Assembly (NCBI GenBank): GCA_019239815.1
Contig: JAFAZL010000339.1
Location: forward strand, 1 to 5,207
Source: Acidobacteriota bacterium
Lineage (GTDB): Bacteria > Acidobacteriota > Terriglobia > Acidoferrales > UBA7541
Reading direction: 5' to 3'
Length of the DNA stretch: 5,207 nucleotides
Numbering within the stretch: the stretch's first letter is position 1; every line of letters begins with the position of its first letter. The translations under genes were made by a program, and so were the position numbers. A model generated the notes under the pieces. That model searched no databases. It was not told the origin of the DNA and saw only the letters and a program-made list of their open reading frames with translations. Shown in pieces: positions 1 to 4,693 of the stretch.

Positions 1-1097
1 CGTCCGCGCTTCTCACGATCGCGGGCCCGGCACAACAAAATGCTGCACCGCCGGCTCGCTCTTCGTCGGGTGTGCCAAATATTCAGAACTCACGTCTGAA
101 TCAGCAACCGATCACCGGTTCGCTCGACGCTCAGATCAAGACCTGGATCGCCCAGGTCACGACGCCACAGTGGCTCGGCTACAGCGTGCCCGAAGTCGCT
201 GGCAACCGCAGCATCTGCTGCTCCGGCGGCAATTGGAACGTCGACGGTGACTGCGGCACATGCCGCCTCGAAAAGGGCGATCACGGCGTCAACATCACAG
301 GCATCGATAACAACGGCACCGTCATGCTCGAAGGACCGCGTGAAATCGCCGTCCTGTTCCGCGCCGAAAACCACCAGATCACAAAAATTCGCGTCGCATC
401 CACCGAATGCACCCTCGATGCCGGCGGCCTCCCGTTCGTCTGGCTAACCAACGTAAGACCTTCAGAGAGCGTCGCGCTGCTTTCCACATTTGTACGCAAT
501 GAGCGCTCCGACTTCCGCGACGGCGACGACCGCCATGGCCATCAGGCCCTCAGCGCGATCGCCCTCCACGCTGACGATTCCGCCGAAGCCGCGCTCGAAT
601 CCTTCGTCCGTCCTGACTCGCCGGAAGAGTTGCGCAAGCAGACGGCATTCTGGCTCGGCGAAGCCCGCGGCAGAGCCGGATTCCTCGCGCTGCAAAAATT
701 GGCGAAGTCCGATCCCAGCAGCGACGTCCGGTCGCAGGTCACCTTCGCGCTCTCGGTCAGCCGCGAGCCCTCCGCGGTCGACGAAATGATTCGCATGGCC
801 CACGATGACGAAAGCACTCACGTTCGCGGCCAAGCGCTCTTCTGGCTCGCGCAAAAAGCCGGCAAAAAAGAAGCTGCCGCCATCACCGACGCTATCGACA
901 ACGATCCCGACACCGAAGTAAAAAAGAAAGCCGTCTTCGCGCTCAGCCAGATGCCGAAAGACGAAGGCGTTCCCAAACTCATTCAAGTCGCGGAAACCAA
1001 CCACAACCCCGTCGTCCGCAAGCAAGCCATGTTCTGGCTCGGCCAATCCAACGACCCTCGCGCCCTAGCCTTCTTCGAAAAAGTGCTCGGGCAATAG
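1..1097 (+). CDS. Exported HEAT-repeat protein with Cys-rich N-terminal domain (5' partial)
   Basis: The reading frame is open from the first complete codon at position 3 to the TAG at 1095-1097. A GTG at 72 exists but has no Shine-Dalgarno. The codons before it read as the end of a signal peptide (SALLTIAGPAQQ, then a Pro/Ser-rich linker), so the true start is probably left of the window and the protein exported. Residues counted from the GTG: 1-145 form a domain with CC at 49-50, CxxC at 61-64 and Cys 113. Residues from about 155 to the end are HEAT-type helical repeats with a strict 32-residue period: a degenerate unit at 156, then units anchored at R188, R220, R252, K284 and R316, each with Phe five residues later. 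HEAT arrays are protein-protein interaction scaffolds; no catalytic motif is seen. I recall similar proteins in Acidobacteriota, sometimes near ECF sigma/anti-sigma genes, but this cannot be checked here. The specific function is unknown. Confidence 0.85.
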   Translation, partial: SALLTIAGPAQQNAAPPARSSSGVPNIQNSRLNQQPITGSLDAQIKTWIAQVTTPQWLGYSVPEVAGNRSICCSGGNWNVDGDCGTCRLEKGDHGVNITGIDNNGTVMLEGPREIAVLFRAENHQITKIRVASTECTLDAGGLPFVWLTNVRPSESVALLSTFVRNERSDFRDGDDRHGHQALSAIALHADDSAEAALESFVRPDSPEELRKQTAFWLGEARGRAGFLALQKLAKSDPSSDVRSQVTFALSVSREPSAVDEMIRMAHDDESTHVRGQALFWLAQKAGKKEAAAITDAIDNDPDTEVKKKAVFALSQMPKDEGVPKLIQVAETNHNPVVRKQAMFWLGQSNDPRALAFFEKVLGQ

Positions 1098-1276
1098 CAT
1101 CGGTAGCGCCGGTTTACCCCGAGTCTTGAAGGGCATCTGCCAGCATTTTTCCGATCTGCGATTGCCGCCTCTTCGCACGGGCGCAGCACTGCTGCGCCCA
1201 CCTCGGCAAGGTCGTAACCTTCAAGCCGCTCTCGTAGCGCCACCCCCGCGACTATGAGAAAATCACCTTAGCTACC
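1098..1276. other. Intergenic region with nested inverted repeats
   Basis: This 179-bp gap lies between two plus-strand genes and contains no plausible ORF. It holds a perfect 10-bp inverted repeat (1179-1188 / 1190-1199). Around it sits a wider 8-bp inverted pair, CTTGAAGG at 1125-1132 and CCTTCAAG at 1218-1225. A small 5-bp hairpin lies at 1208-1221, and the octamer GTAGCGCC appears directly repeated at 1103-1110 and 1234-1241. Such clustering looks like a REP/BIME-type intergenic element. I see no convincing promoter, and no Shine-Dalgarno before the ATG at 1277, so the downstream pair may have a very short leader or be translated without one. Confidence 0.5.
1179..1199. repeat. Perfect 10-bp inverted repeat, strong hairpin
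   Basis: The arms GGGCGCAGCA and TGCTGCGCCC are exact reverse complements separated by one base. As RNA this would fold as an 8-bp GC-rich stem (GGGCGCAG/CTGCGCCC) with a 5-nt loop. No T-run follows on the plus strand and none on the minus strand, so it is not a standard intrinsic terminator. It may still block transcription, protect the 3' end of the upstream mRNA, or be a dispersed palindromic repeat. Confidence 0.65.
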
Positions 1277-1486
1277 ATGACTCCCGAGCAACAAAAACTC
1301 GCATGGGAACTCATCAACAATCCCCCCGCCGGCAGCAAACTCGCCGAAGCCAAAGAGTACGGCATCGACCTAACTCTTCTCGTCTCCAATCTGAACCGCA
1401 CGCCGACCGAACGTGCGGAACGATTAGTTGCCGGGGCAGAAACCCTCCGCGCCCTTCGTAATGCGAAACCCGTTAGGCGAGCATGA
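1277..1486 (+). CDS. Small uncharacterised protein partnered with a nucleotidyltransferase
   Basis: This 69-residue protein has an ATG start and overlaps the next gene by ATGA (1483-1486), the usual sign of translational coupling. No Shine-Dalgarno is visible before its ATG. It has no signal peptide or membrane segment and is charged and probably helical. The segment from K21 to about R61 carries a GIDLTLLVSNL stretch, then TPTERAERL and a basic tail. I recall small proteins with this GIDLTLL...TPxER pattern just ahead of nucleotidyltransferase genes in several phyla, but know of no assigned function. It contains no histidine, so it cannot be a HEPN RNase (which needs Rx4-6H), and it is far too small for AbiEi. 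An antitoxin or substrate/partner role for the downstream enzyme is inferred from gene order only. Confidence 0.75.
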   Translation: MTPEQQKLAWELINNPPAGSKLAEAKEYGIDLTLLVSNLNRTPTERAERLVAGAETLRALRNAKPVRRA

Positions 1487-1977
1487 CGCTGAAATTAGAG
1501 GAGACGCTGACCGCTCTCTACGATGCGGCGGTTGAGTTTGTAATCATCGGCGGCGCCGCCATGCAGCTTCAAGGTTCCGCGTACATGACGCAAGACTTGG
1601 ATTTCTGCTATAGCCGATCGAAACCCAACTGTAACGCTCTAGCTCGCGCGATTGCGCCTTTCCACCCTAAACTCCGTGGCCCAGATTCGCCGCTGCCGTT
1701 TGCATTCGACGCCAAAACGATCGAGCGCGGCCTGAATTTCACGCTCGATACCGACCTCGGTCCACTGGATTTTCTTGGCGAAGTTTCGGGATTAGGAAAC
1801 TACGAAGCAGTGAAAGCGGTGTCGGATACGCTGAATATCCACGGTTTCGACTGCTTGGTCCTGTCGGTATCGGGACTGATCAAAGCGAAACGCGCCGCTG
1901 GTCGTGCCAAGGACTTGTCGATGATTACGGAACTCGAAGGCCTTCTCGACCTGAAAAATCGTCTGGGCGACACCTGA
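1483..1977 (+). CDS. Nucleotidyltransferase-fold protein (MNT/AbiEii-like)
   Basis: This 164-residue protein belongs to the polymerase-beta-type nucleotidyltransferase superfamily. Visible motifs are GG at 23-24 (IIGGAAMQLQG), the paired metal-binding acids D38xD40 in TQDLDF, a third acid D96 in GPLDFLG, and a C-terminal IKAKRAAGRAKD segment (133-144) typical of MNT/AbiEii relatives. The active site looks intact. Superfamily members transfer NMP groups to proteins or RNA, and in toxin-antitoxin systems serve either as toxin (AbiEii) or as antitoxin that AMPylates a HEPN toxin. Which applies here cannot be read from the sequence. Translation is likely coupled to the preceding 69-aa gene through the ATGA overlap, with AGG at 1475-1477 as a modest ribosome site. 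The stop lies 12 bp from the convergent dapD stop. The nucleotidyltransferase assignment is secure; its biological role is not. Confidence 0.85.
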   Translation: MTLKLEETLTALYDAAVEFVIIGGAAMQLQGSAYMTQDLDFCYSRSKPNCNALARAIAPFHPKLRGPDSPLPFAFDAKTIERGLNFTLDTDLGPLDFLGEVSGLGNYEAVKAVSDTLNIHGFDCLVLSVSGLIKAKRAAGRAKDLSMITELEGLLDLKNRLGDT

Positions 1978-1989
1978 AACACAACACAC

Positions 1990-2859
1990 CTACCGCAGCA
2001 AATCCTCTAACTTCACGCGCGAATCCGTCTTCCCATCGCGATACTTCACAATCACCGCCGCCTGCAGCGACAACCCGTGCTTCTTACCCACCTCATGCGT
2101 GATCGCGCGCGACCCCGGCACGACAATCGCTTCTTCCGGAATGATCAGCGGCTCGGTCTCTGTCGCGGTATAAACAGCGTCCTTCACCAGGTCATACACT
2201 GGAATCGATCGATTCAAAATCGTCCCGCTGCCCAGCACCGCGCGCGCCTTCACGACCGTCCCTTCATACACGCCGGAATTTCCGCCCACCATCACGTGAT
2301 CTTCAATAATCACCGGCATCGCCCCCATTGGCTCCAGCACGCCGCCCAACTGCGACGCCGCTGATATATGGCAATTCCTCCCCACCTGCGCGCAGCTCCC
2401 CACAAGCGCATGCGAATCAATCATCGTGTTCTCACCGACATACGCGCCCACATTCACAAACATCGGCGGCATGCAGATCACCCCGCGCCCGATGTGACTC
2501 CCATCGCGCACGCTCGATCCACCGGGCACGATACGAATGCCGTCGGCAACGTCAAACGAACGCAAAGGATACGTCGACTTATCGATGAACGCCTGCCGCG
2601 CCTGGTGCGGTAAATCTCCCGCAGCTTCCGCGCGCGACACCGACATATCCACCGTCGCGCCCATGCGAAATCCCAACAAAATTCCCTTTTTCACCCACGC
2701 ATTTGCCCGCCAACCGCTTTTCGTCGACGCGTCCGGCTCCGCCGCGCGCACTTCGCCGCGATTCAGCGCAGCTTTGAAGCGCTCAAACAACTCAAAATGC
2801 TCTTCCTGATATTCCGCGGGTGGATGATCGAACAACTTTTCAATTTGCGACGGCAGCAT
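1990..2859 (-). CDS. dapD: 2,3,4,5-tetrahydropyridine-2,6-dicarboxylate N-succinyltransferase
   Basis: DapD transfers succinyl from succinyl-CoA to tetrahydrodipicolinate, committing the cytosolic DAP/lysine pathway to the succinylase branch. The 289-residue protein (from the ATG) has an N-terminal helical domain (1-100, with NAWVKKGILLGFR at 53-65) and then a left-handed beta-helix built of hexapeptide repeats (about 105-235). Diagnostic segments are GAYVGENTMIDSHALVGSCAQVG (138-160, given here only as a landmark: Asp148 matches the catalytic Asp of known DapDs), GGVLEP (172-177) and VYEG with Glu199. Length is near the E. coli enzyme (274). Start: a TTG at 2871 is also in frame, but the ATG at 2859 has GAAAGG four bases ahead, so I prefer the ATG. 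It overlaps the end of dapA by 20 nt, implying coupled translation. It ends with TAG, 12 bp from the convergent nucleotidyltransferase gene. Confidence 0.95.
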   Translation of the reverse strand: MLPSQIEKLFDHPPAEYQEEHFELFERFKAALNRGEVRAAEPDASTKSGWRANAWVKKGILLGFRMGATVDMSVSRAEAAGDLPHQARQAFIDKSTYPLRSFDVADGIRIVPGGSSVRDGSHIGRGVICMPPMFVNVGAYVGENTMIDSHALVGSCAQVGRNCHISAASQLGGVLEPMGAMPVIIEDHVMVGGNSGVYEGTVVKARAVLGSGTILNRSIPVYDLVKDAVYTATETEPLIIPEEAIVVPGSRAITHEVGKKHGLSLQAAVIVKYRDGKTDSRVKLEDLLR

Positions 2860-3742
2860 GCAGCCTTTCAATAAGCCCGAGCGAATTCAACACATCAACG
2901 ATTCGCTCGCGATTCTCCCGCTTTGGCGCGACCAATGGCAAGCGCCACACCGGCTCGAGCAAACCCATCTCGGCCAGCGCCGTCTTCACCGGCCCGGGAT
3001 TCGACTCCACAAAATTCACTTCCATGAGCGCATGGAATCGCCGGTGAATTTCGCGTGCGCCCCAGATATTTCCGCGCAGCGCCAGCCGCACCATCTCGCT
3101 CATCTCTGCCGGAATTTCGTTCGACACCACCGAAATCACTCCGCGCCCGCCCAACGCAATCAACGGCAGAGTGATCGCGTCGTCGCCCGACAACACAACG
3201 AAATCCTCCGGCACACAATTCAAAATCGCCGCCATCTGCGCAATGCTCCCCGAAGCTTCCTTGATCCCCACAATATTCTTGATTCCCGCCAGCCGCGCCA
3301 CCGTCGCCGGCTCGATGTTCACTCCCGTCCGCCCCTGCACGCTGTACAAAATAATCGGCAGCTCAATCGCTTCCGCCAGCGCGCGATAGTGCTGGTACAA
3401 ACCTTCTTGCGTCGGCTTGTTGTAATACGGCGTCACTGACAAAATTCCGTCGACGCCCAACCCCTCTAACTCGCGCGCCATCGCGATGACTTCCGCGGTG
3501 TTGTATCCACCCGCGCCGGCAACCAGCGGCACACGCCCCTTCGCCATTTCCATTGTGATCGCCACTACGCGTACGTGTTCCTCGTGCGTCAGCGTCGGGC
3601 TCTCTCCCGTCGTCCCGCACGGGACAAGAAAATCGATCCCCGCCTCCATCTGTCGCGCAATCAACTTCCGCAGCGTCGCCTCATCGAGCGATCCATCGCT
3701 GCGAAATGGAGTCACCATCGCCGTCCCGCATCCTGTAAACAT
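2840..3742 (-). CDS. dapA: 4-hydroxy-tetrahydrodipicolinate synthase
   Basis: DapA is a Schiff-base class I aldolase (TIM barrel) that condenses pyruvate with aspartate-4-semialdehyde, the first committed step to DAP and lysine. The 300-residue protein aligns with E. coli numbering without gaps through the active site: T44-T45 in CGTTGES, Y107, Y133, R138 and the Schiff-base lysine K161 in GIKEASGS. Length is normal for the family. The loop at 133-139 reads YSVQGRT where most family members have YNVPGRT or YNVPSRT. Of the E. coli lysine-inhibition residues, S48, H53, H56, E84 and Y106 are kept, while position 49 is Pro and 80 is Tyr. Start: the frame could begin at a TTG at 3778, but the ATG at 3742 has AAGGAGG five bases upstream and gives the family-typical MFTGCGTAMVTPF. 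It follows dapB by 45 bp, and its last 20 nt overlap dapD. Confidence 0.96.
   Translation of the reverse strand: MFTGCGTAMVTPFRSDGSLDEATLRKLIARQMEAGIDFLVPCGTTGESPTLTHEEHVRVVAITMEMAKGRVPLVAGAGGYNTAEVIAMARELEGLGVDGILSVTPYYNKPTQEGLYQHYRALAEAIELPIILYSVQGRTGVNIEPATVARLAGIKNIVGIKEASGSIAQMAAILNCVPEDFVVLSGDDAITLPLIALGGRGVISVVSNEIPAEMSEMVRLALRGNIWGAREIHRRFHALMEVNFVESNPGPVKTALAEMGLLEPVWRLPLVAPKRENRERIVDVLNSLGLIERLHAAVAN
2864..2869 (-). promoter_or_regulatory. Ribosome binding site of dapD, inside dapA
   Basis: GAAAGG on the minus strand lies four bases before the ATG at 2859 and is itself part of the dapA coding sequence. It favours the ATG over the in-frame TTG at 2871, which has no comparable site. 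The spacing is somewhat short. Confidence 0.5.
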
Positions 3743-3747
3743 CGACG

Positions 3748-3754
3748 CCTCCTT
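3748..3754 (-). promoter_or_regulatory. Strong Shine-Dalgarno of dapA
   Basis: AAGGAGG on the minus strand sits five bases before the ATG at 3742. It fixes the dapA start there and argues against the upstream in-frame TTG at 3778. Confidence 0.8.
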
Positions 3755-3787
3755 CTCGTGCACATTCGAAATCTTCAAACGCTGCCC

Positions 3788-4519
3788 TCAGACTTTCGCC
3801 GCTTCAGCCAAATTCACTTGACCCAACTCACTCACAATCTCCCGAAACTCAAAAAATCCGCGCTTCCCCACCACCCACCGCGCCGCCTGCAGCGCTCCGC
3901 GCGCAAACCCTTCCCTGCTCCGCGCCGTGTGCCGCAACGTAATCGTGTCCCCCAGCGCGTCGAATCCGATCTCATGCGTCCCCGGCACCGCTCCCGCGCG
4001 GCTCGCGCTCAAATCAATCGGCCGGTCGTATCCGCGCGCCCTCATCACTTCTGCTAATTTCTTCAACGTCCCCGACGGCGCATCTTTCTTCGCCGAATGA
4101 TGCATTTCCCAGCCCCATGCTTCGTATTCCCGCTGCTTCGCGAAGAGTTCCGCCGCGCACCCCGCGATCTGCAGAAACAAATTCACGCCCACCGAAAAGT
4201 TCGCCGCCCACACAACTCCAGTTCGCGCGCGAATCACAGCTTCACGCGCGATCGCCAACTCCTCGCCCCATCCCGTCGTTCCCACCGCCGCGCAAACTCC
4301 CGCCGCCGCCAGCGCCCGAATGTTCGAAACAGCCGCAGCAGGCTCCGAAAATTCCACCGCCGCGTCCACCCCGCGCAACGCCTCCCGCGTCAGCCCCGCA
4401 CCGCCCGCATTGTTCGCGCCGCTAAATCGCGCCCGCACCTCAAACCCATACTCCGGCGCCAGCGCCTCGCACAACCGCCCCATCTTTCCGCACCCCACAA
4501 TCGCCAACCCCAAACCCAC
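3788..4519 (-). CDS. dapB: 4-hydroxy-tetrahydrodipicolinate reductase
   Basis: DapB reduces the DapA product to tetrahydrodipicolinate with NAD(P)H. From the GTG at 4519 the protein has 243 residues: a Rossmann dinucleotide-binding loop VGCGKMG (8-14), VGTTGW (79-84), NFSVGVN (107-113), and the substrate-binding/catalytic segment HHSAKKDAPSGT (140-151). In that segment the His pair and Lys144 match the catalytic H159/H160 and K163 of E. coli. The C-terminal GTHEIGF and HTARSREGFARGA stretches also fit the family. It is about 30 residues shorter than E. coli DapB (273). Start: an ATG at 4537 is in frame (249 aa) but its only GGAG abuts it. The GTG at 4519 has GAGGAG six bases ahead and leaves a natural short lead into the first beta strand. 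It is the first gene of a dapB-dapA-dapD unit. Confidence 0.93.
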   Translation of the reverse strand: MGLGLAIVGCGKMGRLCEALAPEYGFEVRARFSGANNAGGAGLTREALRGVDAAVEFSEPAAAVSNIRALAAAGVCAAVGTTGWGEELAIAREAVIRARTGVVWAANFSVGVNLFLQIAGCAAELFAKQREYEAWGWEMHHSAKKDAPSGTLKKLAEVMRARGYDRPIDLSASRAGAVPGTHEIGFDALGDTITLRHTARSREGFARGALQAARWVVGKRGFFEFREIVSELGQVNLAEAAKV

Positions 4520-4525
4520 AGCGTT

Positions 4526-4531
4526 CTCCTC
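4526..4531 (-). promoter_or_regulatory. Shine-Dalgarno deciding the dapB start
   Basis: GAGGAG on the minus strand lies six bases before the GTG at 4519 and within the first codons of the alternative ATG start at 4537. It makes GTG the better-supported initiation codon, though ATG cannot be excluded. Confidence 0.5.
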
Positions 4532-4561
4532 ATTCATCTCCGCGAGATAAAAACCACCGTC

Positions 4562-4635
4562 GCACCACCGCAGTTGGTGCCGCACCCTCAGCTTTCAGAG
4601 GGCGCGAGTTTAGACTCGACCCCATCCAAATGGAT
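4562..4635. repeat. Cluster of four consecutive small hairpins ahead of dapB
   Basis: Four inverted repeats follow one another within 74 bp: GCACCA/TGGTGC (4562-4567/4575-4580), CCCTC/GAGGG (4585-4589/4598-4602), CGAGT/ACTCG (4605-4609/4614-4618) and ATCC/GGAT (4624-4627/4632-4635). On the minus strand they lie between the M20 stop (4694) and the dapB start. The last to be transcribed is followed eight bases later by five T (4553-4549), an attenuator-like or weak-terminator arrangement. The stems are short (4-6 bp), so each alone is weak; the clustering is the notable part. A dispersed intergenic repeat is an equally good reading. The rest of the 174-bp gap (4520-4693) holds only a TACTTC hexamer at 4671, 4679 and 4695 on the plus strand, and no convincing promoter. 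Confidence 0.5.
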
Positions 4636-4693
4636 CCACATAACTCACGCTTTGTCTTCCTCTGAATCGCTACTTCATTACTTCGTTGCGTCT

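Noticed and set aside
72..74. GTG as the start of the HEAT-repeat protein
   Set aside because: The frame stays open to the window edge with signal-peptide-like residues before it, and there is no Shine-Dalgarno at the GTG.
462..1046. Minus-strand open frame of 194 codons
   Set aside because: It is the mirror of the HEAT-repeat gene, whose repeats give it apparent periodicity. There is no independent domain, and the plus-strand gene is certain.
1132..1150. Possible intrinsic terminator after the HEAT gene (GGC/GCC then T5)
   Set aside because: The stem is only three to four pairs and the T-run is five bases away, so this is too weak to call.
1936..1945. Perfect palindrome GAAGGCCTTC near the end of the nucleotidyltransferase gene
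   Set aside because: It is within coding sequence, has no loop to form a hairpin, and 10-bp palindromes arise by chance.
2858..3439. Plus-strand open frame of 193 codons antisense to dapA
   Set aside because: Low-complexity Arg/His/Gln/Asn composition, no motif, and complete overlap with a clear dapA.
4640..4680. Sigma-70-like promoter for dapB (TTCAGA, 17 nt, TTATGT on the minus strand)
   Set aside because: Both boxes match consensus poorly, so I cannot support a promoter call.
4520..4693. Lysine riboswitch ahead of the dap operon
   Set aside because: The gap is too short and shows only short simple hairpins, with no recognisable L-box core.
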